A model generated the notes under the pieces. That model saw nothing but the letters and a program-made list of their open reading frames with translations, did not search any database and was not told where the DNA came from. A stretch of 64,000 bases of DNA. Origin: Cyanophora paradoxa. Taxonomy: Eukaryota; Glaucocystophyceae; Cyanophorales; Cyanophoraceae. The DNA lies in the NCBI GenBank assembly GCA_004431415.1, contig QPMI01000205.1:113852-177851 (forward strand). The letters run 5' to 3'. This document shows positions 20,245 through 31,018 of this stretch, piece after piece. Every line of letters begins with the position of its first letter. Position 1 is the stretch's first letter. A program made the translations under genes and the position numbers.

Positions 20245-20830
20245 TCTTGAAGCCGACCGCAGCTTAGCCGTGCCGCTCCTGGCGGTGTGCAGCCCAACTG
20301 GCTGCGCTGCCTCGGAGCACACGTGGACTTCGGCGGCCGCCCGCGCTGGCCCGCGTTCTACCTTGCTGTTGTCGGGGCCTGGGGAAAGATGGTTAATCCG
20401 ATGATCCGTGCGCGGGGGAATGCGCTGGGTCGAAGCCGCCCACAGCCACACAGCAAATAGGCAAACCTCCGATGACTGCCAGAATTCGGCCGCCGCAGTG
20501 CTATAGCTATACCCGAAGCTATATCTATAGCTATAGAAGCTGACTCGTCGAGGCGGCAGCCGCGCAAGTGCCCAAAAGAAGCGCCCCGGAGTCGAACCGG
20601 ATTCGAGCCCTGAGGTACACTTCGTTCGCACTCACACGCGGCCGCGGGCGAGGCGGCCACCGTGGCCCATGGCACGCGGCCACGCAAGGGCCGCAACGAC
20701 ATCGACGCATCCTAGCTCCCCAGCCTGGCGCAGCCCCGGGCCCTGGGTGGAATCCAACTCGTGTTAAAACTTTTTTTTAGTTGCACTTCGTTCCGAGTTC
20801 GCGTTACTGGCGGCTCCGTGGGCTAGCAGG
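20245..20830. other. Intergenic with TATAGC repeats and a tRNA-like B box
   Basis: Upstream of the subtilase start. 20501-20537 carries repeated CTATAGCTAT words. On the minus strand near 20582-20600 a TCCGG-TTCGACT-CCGGG hairpin resembles a tRNA T-arm followed by TTTT (about 20574-20577), but no complete tRNA fits. A run of eight T at 20771-20778 is also present. No protein gene is seen. Confidence 0.5.
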
Positions 20831-23800
20831 CTAGCGGGAGCGGGCGGCGGCGGAGAGGAGGGCGCGGGAGGGGGCGAAGAAGGCCTCGACGGCCTCGCGC
20901 TCGAGGCCGGCCTGCCGCCAGAACTTCTCCAGCACAGCGATGTCCCCCAGGGCGCGCCCCGCCGCCCCCCCGGCCCGCCCCGCCCGCTCCTCGACCAGCC
21001 GCTCCAGGTGCCCCGCGCAGGCGCGCAGCAGGGCCCGGGAGAGGCGGGCGCGGGCGGCCTCGCCGGCGGCCTCGCGCACGAGGGCGTCGAGGTCCTCGAG
21101 GCGGTCCACCAGCCACGCCGCCACCCCGGGCTGCCCCGCGGGGGCCACCCCGCCCTCCACGCTCGCCACCAGCGGCTCGTGCATCGCCAGCCGCACCGCT
21201 CCGGAGACCAGCCGGTCCGTCAGCGCGTCCACGCCCCGCTCGATCGCCTGCTGCGTCCCCGCTGCGCCCGCCCCCGACCTCACCCGCCATACCGCCGGCC
21301 CCGCGCCCCCGCGCGCGCGCAGCCGCACCGCTCAGGTCGAAGAGCGCCTGCAGGAGGCCCGGGGGCGCGGCGCCGCCCTCCGGCGTGTCCGGCGCGCTCC
21401 GCCCGCCCGGGCGGCGGGGTCGGCGTGCGGCTGCGGTCGGGGGAGGGCCGGCGGGGGCGCGGCCGCCCCGTCGCCCCTGGACGGGAGGGCCCGGGCTGCG
21501 CGAGGCCCGCGGGGTGCGGGAGGTGGCCGGGCGGTCCGGCGTGCGGGGCGGGGAGGGGGGAGCGGGGCGGCGGGGAGGCGGGCCCGATGGCGTCGGGGTC
21601 GGCGGCGGCGGCGGCGAGGCGGTCGCGGGCGCGGGCGAGGGCACGTCCCGCAGGTATACGAGGCTGCTCACCCGCACGCACAGCTCCCGCAGCGCGCCCC
21701 GCTGCTCCCCGTCAGCCCCCCCGCCCGCCCCCGCGCGCCGCCCGCTGCAGCGCCGCCGCCAGCGGCCCCAGCGCCGCCGCCGCCGCCTTGGCCACGGGGG
21801 AGGCGGCGGCGGGCCGGGGTCGGGGCCCGGGAGGGGCGGGGAGGGGAGGCGGCGGGCCGGGGAGGAGGCGGCGGCGAGGAAGGGGTTGCCCTTGGCGGGG
21901 AGGCCCCGGGGCGGGGCTCCTCGTCGGGGCCGGGGAGGCGGCGCGGGTGGCGGTCGGGGAGGCCTGCGGGGCGGCGGAGAGGGCGGAGGCGGCGGCGAGG
22001 GTGCGGGCGGCGACGCGGCCGAGGGCGCGCTGGAGGTCGCCCCGCAGCGCCGCGAAGTCCTCCCGCACCTCCGCCACGGCGGCCGCCAGCCGCTCGGGCC
22101 GCCGCCACGACCCGAACTCCTGCGCCGCCGGCGGCAGCCCCGAGCACGTCACCGCCTGCGCCCCCGCGTCAGGCGAGCCGGGGGGAGAGGGAGAGGAGCG
22201 CGGGGGGCGGGGGGCGGGGAGGAGGGGCGGGGCACGCACGGCGGCGTACTCGCGGATGAGGAGGTGGATGCCGGTGGCGGCGCGCAGCAGGTCCTGCTCC
22301 CCCAGCGGCAGCTCGAGGGTCGCCAGCTCCTCCGCCCCGCCGTCCACCAGCTCGCCCACCTGCACCGCGCTCCGCGCCACCCGCGCCGCCTCGAGCGCGC
22401 CGCCCCGCACCGGGCGCCACTCCTCGCCCTCGAGCGCCTCCTCGACGCCGCGCGCGTAAGCGGCCTCCTGCTGCTCGTGCCACTGCTCCAGCAGCGGCGC
22501 GCAGAGCGCCGCCGCGTCCAGCCGGGCCGCCCCGCGGGAGGCGGCCCTGAGGGCGCGGGCGAGCTGCGCGACGCGCATGGCGAGGAGGCGCGTGGCGAGG
22601 TCGAGCTCGCCCACCGAGCGCCCCACGTCCGCCTCCACCAGCCTGCCCCGCCCCGCCCCGCTCGCTCGCGAGTCGCCCGGCGGGGCGAGCGGGGCCGGGG
22701 GACAAGCGCACGAGGCGAGGCGGCCGAGGGCGACGGCGGGGGCCCAGGTGCAGGCGCAGGCGTCGGGGTGCTCGGCGCAGGCGCAGCCGTAGCCGCGCAG
22801 GCCGGCGACGACGAGGCCGGCGGCGGCGGCGACGAGGGACTCCACGTCGGGGAGGACGCGGCAGAGCTCCTGCGCCGCCCGCCGCCGTCGATCGCCCCCG
22901 CTCCGCCGCCGTCGCCCGCGCGTACCCCCGCACCACGCTCTCCTCCAGCCACCCCGCACCGTCTCCTGCGCGCCGTCAGCGCGGCCCGGGCGCGGGCGGC
23001 GGTGGCGGCGGGGCGCGCCAGGCGTGCGGGCTCGTCGAGGGGCTCGCCGAGGGCGCGCTGCCCGCGAAGAAGAGGCGCGCCTCGAGCCGCAGCGCCGCCG
23101 CCGCCGCCCCGCGCCCCGCCCCCGGCCCCGCGTGCGCCCGCAGCGCGTCCCGCATCCGCTCCCCACGAAGCGCACCGCCGCCCCGACCGCCGCCTGCCGC
23201 CCCGTCAGCGCGTGCCGGCCACGGGCTGCCGCGGGCGGCGGGCGCCTCGCACCAGGTCGGCCTCGCGCTCGACGGCGGCCTCGGGGGCGAGGGTGGCCCC
23301 CGGGCCCGGCGCGTCGGCGAGCACGCCCTCCACGACGGCCACGAGGCGGTGCAGCAGGTCGGCGCGCGCCCCCGCGCCCCGCGCCGACGCGTACTGGCCC
23401 ATCAGCTCCCCGATCCGCTCGTGCGCCCCCGCCCGCCGCTCCTCCTCCTGCTCCTCCTTCGCCGCCGCTTCTTGCCCCGCCGCCTCGCCGGCCGCCCCGG
23501 AGGGCCCGGCGACGGGGGCGGGCCCCTCCTCGTCGCCGAGGTCGCCGCCGGGCCCGAAGGGCGGGGGCGGGGTGGCGGGCGAGGCGGCGGGGGGCAGGGG
23601 CCGGTCGAGGGCGTCCTGCAGGTAGAGGGCGCCGCCCAGGACGGCGCGGCAGTCGAGCACGAAGCAGCCGCACGGGTCGTGCGCCGCCCGCAGCTTGAAG
23701 GCCGCCTTGCAGGCGTCCGCCTGGCCCTTGTTGAGGAGCACGGCGTCCAGCACCGCCGGCGCGCGCTCCGCCGGCACCGAGAAGAGCGCCTCCACGCGGG

Positions 23801-24285
23801 AGACGCCCAGCGGGTGGAAGAGCGTGCTCACGTCCGCGAACTCGCGCTGGAAGAAGCTGCGCCCCGCTCGCCTCGTCGCCGTCGCCGCGCGGGCGGGCGC
23901 CGGCGTGCGCACGGGGGCCTCCGACTCGCGAAGTCGTCCTCTGAGAAGACGCAGACCTTGAGGGCAAGGGACTGGTTCCCCAGGCTCGACTCGTTCGACA
24001 CGACCAGCGAGTACCGGTTCGAGATGAGCCGAACGCGCGCCAGGAGCTCCTCGCCGGGCTGCATCGCCATCAGAGCGTCAGCAAATCGTCGCGTTCCGCT
24101 GCTGGATCGCGCTGCGGCCGTACCGCGAGCGCTCCTGGCGGGCCCTTTACGCCCAGCTCCACAGACAGCACGTCGTGCGGGTGCGTATCGGCGACCTTTT
24201 CGGCAACCTTCCCAGCGGCATTCTCTATCGTGGATTTCACCGCGGCTTTGCCGGCGTCGACCAGCGCGGACCACTTGACGTTCAT
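20831..24285 (-). CDS. Large helical protein, family not recognised
   Basis: ATG at 24285 gives MNVKWSALVDAGKAAVKSTI, an amphipathic start, followed by HDVLSVELGVKG. Next comes a beta-rich stretch LLARVRLISNRYSLVVSNES and LALKVCVFSEDDF. After an intron the frame reads FFQREFADVSTLFHPLGVSR, ALFSVPAERAPAVLDAVLLN, and DPCGCFVLDCRAVLGGALYL. An acidic coiled linker (AAAKEEQEEERRAGAHERIG) follows. The rest is long and helical (LATRLLAMRVAQLARALRAA, GTIHLL-like ATGIHLLIREYAAV). It ends WLVDRLEDLDALVREAAGEA, ALGDIAVLEKFWRQAGLERE, with stop at 20831. Introns are GC-rich, several with phase agreement. The N-terminal block could be a C2- or PH-like domain and the helical remainder recalls tethering or MUN-type helical bundles, but this is a guess and I assign no function. 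Confidence 0.65.
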
Positions 24286-25036
24286 CCTCGAGCGGAAGCC
24301 AGCGTGCGCAGGAACTTCCAATGACTAAGTGCGCATCGCTGAGCGCCGGGCTGGGCGCTGGCCGGGAAAGAGGTCCCGCGCACGGGGGTACAGCGGGGGT
24401 AAAGCTCAAAGCCGGCGCTCCTAAGTGCCGGCGCCGGCGCCGGCCGGGGAATTCGCGAATGATCACGATGATCGGTCTTGGCTATGGCTGCGAGCGCGGC
24501 CGGCGCCTCACCTGCGTGCGTGCGCGGCGATGCAAATGTGCATGCGCACTATAGCTAGCTATAGCTATAGCTATAGCACTGCTGCAGCTAGCGCTGCAGG
24601 AGCTGCCATATGCATGGTCGACGCATGCACGTGCCGAGGCCAAGGCTGCCCTGTAGGCTAGCTGATAGATCTGAATACTGGCGGTTGGTTCATTGAATTC
24701 CTGTCTACACTAGTTCTTGAAATACCACAGCTCGCTGTCGTCTGAAATGACTGGCGAGACATCCAAAGAAAATGGAAAGAAGCTGCAGGGTCGTGTTTAA
24801 AAGCGAGGCATCAACACGATTCAACGAAGCAGGAAATATACACAAGCAGAGAGCAATAGCGAGAGCAATATTCATGCGGAAAGAGGCCGAGGGCGTCTGC
24901 GGAGTCGAGGCGGCAGGGGGCGCGCAGAATGCGCGGCGGAAGAGGGGAGGGCGGGGGGGAGAAGGGTGCCTGGTGGGCCGCCCGCGGGGGGGCGGCCCGA
25001 TGGCGGCGGGCTTCGTGCGGGGCTCCTGAGGCGGGG
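24286..25036. other. Intergenic with a TATAGC repeat
   Basis: This region lies between the start of the helical-protein gene and the 3' end of the coiled-coil gene, both on minus, so it holds the promoter of the former and the 3' end of the latter. 24549-24577 is a run of CTATAG/CTAGCTATAG units. 24429-24450 is GCCGGCGCCGGCGCC-like. The stretch 24680-24890 is AT-richer. I see no gene. Confidence 0.4.
24549..24577. repeat. (CTATAG)n / CTAGCTATAG repeat
   Basis: The short tandem array (ACTATAGCTAGCTATAGCTA and on) is one of several TATAGC-type arrays in this window, all outside recognised exons. Confidence 0.8.
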
Positions 25037-26510
25037 TCACGGGCCGGTGCGGGGCGTCCAGCGCTCCTCCCCGGCGATGTCGAAGGGGAGGGCGAGGACG
25101 ACGGCGGCGGTGGCCGTGTGCGGGCGCGCGGGGCGGCCGCCGGGCGAGGGCGGCTCGCGGGGGGAGGCGTCGGGGGCGGCCCCGGCGCTCTCCTGCCCCG
25201 CGAGGTACTTCCCCGCGGCGGCCCGCGGCGTGCTCAGGAGGCGCTCGACCCCGCGCGAGAGTCAGACGAGGGAGCCCCCGCGCCCCTTCGGCCTGCCCCG
25301 CACGCCCCCCTCAGCACAGGGGGCGGGGCAGGGCGGGGCGGGGGCGGGGCGCACGTGACGAGGGCGAGGGTGGGCTTGCCGACGGAGGGGCGGGCCCCCG
25401 GGGGCTCCATGGACACGGAGACGACGGAGGGGGAGCGGGCGCGCTGCACGTGCACCTCCTCCAGCTCCTTCAGCTCCCGCTGGATCTTCGCCGTCAGCTC
25501 CGCGTCCTTCGCGTCCGGCCGCTTCTTCTGCTTCAGCTTGACGAGCATGCAGCGGAGCTCCGCGCGGCGCGCGTCCTCGCTGGCGCTGCTCTTGTGGACT
25601 TTGTCGAGCTTCTTCTCGATCGCCGCCTCCGTGCCGGGCGCCCGCCCGATCTTGGGCCCGTTGTAGAAGTGCCAGCCGCGCGGGTCGGCGATGGAGAGGA
25701 GGGCGTTCCACTTGGAGCGGCTCGCCTGTTTCCGGCGCTCCGTGGACGGCCGCGGGCCCGTCCCGTCGTCCATCCCCCGCAGCGCGATCTCGTGCATCGC
25801 GTGCTGCCAGTGCCTCCTCGCCCGCTCGTGCGCCTCGCCCTCCGTCACCCGCAGCGGCGGCGCTGACGCGACCCGCGTCGGCGCCGACGGGCCGATCCCG
25901 GCGCCCTCCTGCTCGGCGAGCTCGTTGGCGCGGCTGAGAGCGCCTGCGCCGACGAGCGGGTGCTGTCCCGGCTCCGCCAGGTTAACCACCGTGAACATCT
26001 GTACCTCGCGTCACGGCCACGCCAGTGGCGCAGCGCGCGCTTTGCCGTACCTGCACGGGCGAGGACGCCGGCGGGCTCGCCCTCGGTGCGTACGGCACTG
26101 AGCGCGGCATCGCGTCCCGGTCCTCCCGTAGGGTCGGGATGGACTGCTCCTGCTCCTCGATACTGAAGTGTTTCGCGCTCATTGCCGAGGTCGGCCGCGG
26201 CAGGGCTGCGGATGCGCGTGAGCACAAAAGAAACAAAAAGGAGGGGAAAGAGCTCACGGTCACTGCCGTCGCTGGACTCGCCGGGACTGTTGGGGTGGAG
26301 CATTGATGACGCACGGATTGCCGGCACCAGGGGCTTCTTGGAAACGACATGTGGTGGCGACGGAGACTCTGGAACGTCGATCTCTCCCGGCGTCCGCCCT
26401 AGCTCTGGCGAGTCTGGCGGCATCTCGTACTTCTTCGGCGAGTTTGTTCTCTTCGCTGTTTCCAGCATCCTGTCTACTGTCGATTCCGTATCAAGCTTAA
26501 AATAAAGCAT
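25037..26510 (-). CDS. Coiled-coil protein, unrecognised
   Basis: ATG at 26510 (MLYFKLDTESTVDRMLETAK). The first exon continues with PKKYEMPPDSPELGRTPGEI and other Pro/Ser/Glu-rich, probably disordered sequence. An exon follows with MSAKHFSIEEQEQSIPTLRE. The largest exon begins MFTVVNLAEPGQHPLVGAGA and contains HERARRHWQHAMHEIALRGM, WNALLSIADPRGWHFYNGPK and a charged helix EAAIEKKLDKVHKSSASEDA through AELTAKIQRELKELEEVHVQ. The last exon reads SRGVERLLSTPRAAAGKYLA and ends EERWTPRTGP at TGA 25039-25037. The conserved-looking part is the W/Y-containing stretch before the coiled coil. No enzymatic motif or membrane segment is seen. The abundance of SP/TP sites suggests phosphorylation, which is inference. 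Confidence 0.6.
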
Positions 26511-26982
26511 GAAGGCAGTGAGCGCGGGGACAACGGGAATATTTAGGTCCCTATCCTCCGCACGGAGCTCGGCTAAGGCGCTTGCGCGCAAAGGGGGAGC
26601 GCTCAACAGTAGGTGGAGCTATTGCGCTCAGCCCTCTAGGCACGCTCGTAGGCGGCGAACCTGTCTAGGAGTCACTTGCTCTTCTTGCAAGTTGCTCCAC
26701 AAATAGCGGCCAGCTTACTTTAAGCGGACGATACTGTATTCCTTCCCAGGCCGACCGATCGTCGCGCGCTCGAGCTCGTTCTGGGCTGCGGGCACTTACC
26801 GATTTGGCAGGGGGGGTAGAGGGTGCAGAGCGTTGAGCCGACGGTTGGGGGCGAGAGCTCTCTCGCCACGCGTAGCTGCGTTTACCGATTGCGCATGCGT
26901 ATTCATGCTAGAGCGCGCACGATTCACTGATTGGATCGCAGGAGATTAACGCTAGCCTAGTATAGCTATAGCTAAGCTATAG
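26511..26982. other. Intergenic with a TATAGC repeat
   Basis: The region holds the promoter of the coiled-coil gene and the 3' untranslated region of DNAAF1. A G7 run with GTAGAGG lies at 26811-26824 and resembles one at about 63364-63380. 26960-26986 is a TATAGCTATAGCTAAGCTATAG array that overlaps the DNAAF1 stop codon. Confidence 0.45.
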
Positions 26983-29062
26983 CTAGTCGAGCTCATCCAT
27001 GCGCTGGTAGCTGATGCCATCATCGAGCTCAAGGGCGCCTATCCGGTCGGCGTCCGTCGCCGCCGCGCGCGTGCCGGCGCGCTGCGCATGCACGAACAGA
27101 GGCTCCGCAGCGGCCTCCACGGCAGCCTCCTCGTCGGCCTCGTCGTCGCCGTCATCCGGCCCGGCGCTGCCGGCCGGCTCCGCGGGGCCCGCCTCGGGAT
27201 GGCCCGAGGCGGCGGAGTCCGAGTCGTTGGGCGAGTCCTCCTCGTCGCCGGCGTCGTGCACCTCGCCCCAGGCGCTCCGCCGCGCCGGCCCCCGCGGGGA
27301 CTCCCGCGCAGCCTCCGCCTCCGCCGCCGCCTCCTCCTCGTCGCTGGCGCCGCCGACGGCCTCCTCGGGGAACGGGTGCAGGTCGGCCGTGGCGAGCTGC
27401 CAGAGCGCGCGCCAGCGCTGCGAGGCGAAGGCGCGGCGCGGCTGCGGAGGGGGCGCCGCCGGCCCCGCGAGGGCGTCGCTCTGGCTCGACTCCGAGCGCT
27501 GGAAGGAGCTCCGCGGGCCCAGGCCCCCCGGCCCCTCCTCCTCCTCCCCCTCCTCGTCCCCGCTGTCCGGCGCGCCCGGTCCCGCCCAGTCCTCCAGATT
27601 CTCCACCTCCAGCCCCTCCTCCAGCGCCTCCGCCCCCGTCGCCTCCTCGCCAGTCCCCGCGCCCTCCTCCCCCGCCGCCTCCGCCGCCTGCTCCGCGGGG
27701 CGGCGGGGCGCGGGCCCGTCGTGCCCGTCGAGGCCGGCGCGGGCCATCTCGGCCTCGAGGGCCGCCAGGTCCCCCGCACCGCCTCCGCCGCCCCGCCGCC
27801 TCCACCTCCGCCGCCTCCCGCCCCGCCCGCTCCGCCTCCGCCGCCGCCTCCCGCTCCTCCGCCTCCCGCCGCGCGCGCGCCTCCTCCTCCGCCCGCCGCT
27901 CCTCCTCCGCCTGCTGCCGCTCCGCCGCCTCCCGCTCCTCTTGCTCCTTCCTCGCCCGCGCCTCCCGTCCGAGCCGGTCGATCTCTGCGCGCCCCGCCCC
28001 TCAGCGCCCCGCCCGGCGCGCCGGGGCCGGGGGCGGGGAGGGCGCCTGCGAAGCCGGCGAGGGTCCGCTCGCGCTCCTCCAGGCGGATGCGCTGGCGCTC
28101 CTCGCGCTCGGCCTCGGGCCCGCCCCTCGCCCTGCGGGGCGTGAGGGGCGGCGCGGGGGGCGGGGCCGGGGCGCGCGCCAGGCCTCGGCGCAGCGGCGCT
28201 CGTCGTCGAAGACGGGCCGGTCGTCGAGGTGCTTGAGGCCGCGCAGCCGCACGATCAGCCGCTTCCGGTAGTGCTCCACCCGCCCGCACACCCCGTTCCC
28301 CTCCAGCTTCTGCCCCGCCGCCGCCCCGCCCGCTCGGGCGCCGCCCCGCGCGGGCGCTCGGAGGGGAGGGGCGCACGAGGGCGGCGAGCTTCGGGAGGCG
28401 CGCGAGGAGGTCGATCGCCGCCACGTCCTCGATGAGGTTCTTCGAGAGGTCCAGGATCCTGGACCCCGCCCTCGGTTCGCGCGCAGCGGCGCGGGGCGGG
28501 CGGGGCGGGCGGCGCACATGAGGTTGGGCAGCTGCTCGAGCTCCGCAAGGTCCTCCGCCGTCTGCAGCTTGTTGCCCGCCAGGTACAGCGCGTTCAGCCG
28601 CGGCAGCGGCGGCAACCCCCGCAGCCGCGGGATCCTGTTGTCGCTCAGATTCAGAGTCGCAAGCTCCTGAAGCGCTTCTAGGCCGGAGATGTCCTCGAGT
28701 AGGTTCTCGTGCAGGTACCTGGCGGCAAAGAGTGGGTTGCGCGTTGGCTGAGCGCGTATAAACGCGTATGACAGACGCACAGCTCTCGCAGCTCGGTCAG
28801 CTTTTCCAAATTCTCGATTGTTTCGAGACCTGCATAGCAGCGCGCGTCAAAGCGGGCGCAGGCTTAGGCCTGCAAACGCCAGGACCGCACCGTTCCCCTC
28901 TAGCCAGAGCTGGCGGACGCCCGTGTACACCGAAATACAGCTCTCAATACGCTCAAAGCCCTTGTACTGCAAGTACAACTTGTCGTTCAGCTCGGGCGTG
29001 CGAAATAGCTTGTACTGCTCGCACAGCTGCCGCAGCCGCTTCTCCGTCATTCCGGTCGCCAT
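26983..29062 (-). CDS. DNAAF1: Dynein assembly factor DNAAF1 (LRRC50/ODA7)
   Basis: DNAAF1 is a cytosolic leucine-rich-repeat factor needed to pre-assemble axonemal dynein arms. ATG at 29062 gives [20 protein letters not shown] and [20 protein letters not shown], the family N-terminus. LRRs follow across introns: [97 protein letters not shown]. The LRR cap then reads [20 protein letters not shown] and [11 protein letters not shown], which is the diagnostic 'LDxRPVFxxxRxCAEAW' stretch. A long Glu/Arg coiled coil and an acidic C-terminus follow, ending [15 protein letters not shown] and TAG at 26985-26983. It indicates that the organism builds motile cilia. It is a separate locus from BBS1. Confidence 0.93.
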
Positions 29063-29432
29063 TTCGCCGCTGCTGAAGAACTACAGGCGCGCTGCGGAGG
29101 CCGCTTTAAACAGTAGCAGTCCCGGCCCAGCGCTAAGAGCTGCAATGCACGGAGCTGGATCCGCAGGCAGCCGGTGCCCGCCTGCCCCGCCGTGAAGAGG
29201 GGTATGGGGGTTGGGGTTTGCTATGTGCATCATGGCATGCACCTTACGCGTGTATGCGCGTACACGGCGCAAAACTAGCTAGGTACCAAAGCGCTCAAGC
29301 GCTGCCGCGTGCGCTGTTGGCCCAGCTAACTAGACCCGCGCTGATTCGGACACGAGCTCGGATCTCAACTCGGCGGCGCAGGCCCCAGGTCACTCTAAGC
29401 GGTGCTCGAATGCGAGATACCTGTACATGCGA
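29063..29432. other. Intergenic, promoter side of DNAAF1
   Basis: The region lies upstream of the DNAAF1 start and downstream of the LIAS stop. No recognisable gene or strong motif is seen. Confidence 0.35.
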
Positions 29433-30781
29433 TCATACAACAACGGCGGCAGCCTCCCGTTCGCGAGCCCGCTCCTTGAGCAGCGCCTGCGCGGCGATCA
29501 TGAGTGGGCTGGCGTGCACGTGCGGAAGGCACGCGGGGGTGCCGACCTGAATAAAGAACTCCCCCGCGCGGTACGACGACCGGACTGCGCGGTTGCAAGC
29601 GGTCAGCGGTGGTCGGCGAGGGGGCCCGACAGGGGGCGGGGGCACCGAGGGGTCCGGAGGCGACGTAGCGGAAGCCCATCTCCTCGCCCTCGAGGCGCCA
29701 CTGCTCGAAGACCTCCGGGGCGACGTACTCCTCCACCTTCATGTGCTTCTTCGACGGCTGCAGGTACTGGCCCAGCGTGACCTGCGCGCGCGCGCCCGGC
29801 GTCGGCCACGGGGCAGCCGGGGGCGCGAGCGGCGGGCGGGCGCGGAGGGAGGCGGCGCACGACGTCGACGCCGGCGTTGAGGAGGTCGCGCATGGTCTGG
29901 CGGACCTCGTGCGCCTGCTCCCCGACCCCGAGCATGATGGAGGACTTGGTGAGGAGGCCCGGCACCACCCGCTTGGCGTGCTCCAGGACCGTCAGGGACT
30001 GCCTGTAGCCGGCGCGGTAGTCCCGCACGTAGCCCTGCAGCCGCTCCACCGTCTCCACGTTGTGCGCGTACACGTCCAGGCCCGAGCGCGCCACGTTCGC
30101 CACCCCCTCGAGGTCCCCCCGGAAGTCCGGCGTCAGGCACTCCGCCAGGATGTGCGGGCTCATCGCCTTCAGGTGCCTCACGGTCGACGCGAAGTGTTCC
30201 GCCCCGCCGTCCGCCAGGTCGTCCCGGTCCACGCTCGTCAGCACGACGTACTCGAGGCCCCACTTGCTAATCGCCTCCGCCACGTTCTTCGGCTCGTTCG
30301 GGTCCAGCGGCGGCGGCGCCCGGCTCGTCTTGATTGCGCAGAAGCGGCACCCGCGAGTACATGTGTCGCCCATGAGCATGATAGTCGCTGTGCCGCCTCC
30401 CCAGCACTCCGCGATGTTGGGGCAGCGCGCCTCCTCGCATACGGTATTGAGCTTAAGGCCCTTTATATCCTCCTTCAGCCGAATGAAGTTATCACCGCCC
30501 GGCGCGTCGACCTTCACCCACGTGGGCTTCGCGAGTCGCCTCGGCTTGCTCGACGAAGCGGCTTGCGCGGCCGCGGGCGCGCTGCTTTCCGCCGGGGAGC
30601 CTCCGCTGCAGCTGCCACCTGCTTCGTGCGTCCCGCGTATGAAGTCGGCGAAGCCTGGGCCTTCCGAGAGCTTTCCCCTGAGCGCCTCCACGCCGCTCGC
30701 TACCGAAGCTACTGACCTCCTCGCGTGTGCGGCGCGCACGCCGGGCAGCCTCCCCGCGCGCAGGAAGCGAACGAGCGACAT
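29433..30781 (-). CDS. LIAS: Lipoyl synthase, mitochondrial
   Basis: This radical-SAM enzyme inserts two sulfurs into octanoyl-protein to make lipoate for 2-oxoacid dehydrogenases and the glycine cleavage system. ATG at 30781 starts a basic, Arg/Ala/Ser presequence ([20 protein letters not shown]) that suits mitochondrial import. Both iron-sulfur motifs are present: [12 protein letters not shown] (auxiliary cluster, near 30410-30450) and CTRGCRFC (radical SAM cluster, near 30340-30365). Further blocks are [52 protein letters not shown], and [16 protein letters not shown]. After an intron near 29775-29870 comes [20 protein letters not shown], then FRYVASGPL, and after a second intron [13 protein letters not shown]. 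The C-terminal tail to TGA 29435-29433 is longer than usual. It is divergent from the PDI gene. Confidence 0.95.
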
Positions 30782-31018
30782 TGTTGCCGCAGGGGGTATT
30801 TGTCCGGCCCGGGTACAGTCACTTATCTGCCACCAGCCCGCCCGCTGTAGCTTAACTTGCATACGCGCCGGGCTTTGTCCACTCAAGCACGTTCTGCAGC
30901 TCATATCCCCGTCCGTGAGATCGTAAGCGCAGATCGGCGGCCACGCGTAAGCCTGCGGAAGAAGGCGCACGAGCTCGATCCCTCGACGTAGGCTTCGCAC
31001 ATTGCCACAGCCTCGACG
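30782..31018. promoter_or_regulatory. Compact divergent promoter of LIAS and the PDI gene
   Basis: Only 237 bp separate the two ATGs (30781 minus, 31019 plus), so the two genes must share or interleave promoter elements. No TATA box is evident. Confidence 0.5.

Noticed and set aside
20574-20650. Minus-strand tRNA near 20580
   Set aside because: The T-arm and a possible acceptor pair (GAAGTGT with GCGCTTC) are there, but only about 46 bases separate them and there is no D-arm or anticodon arm, so it is not a complete tRNA.
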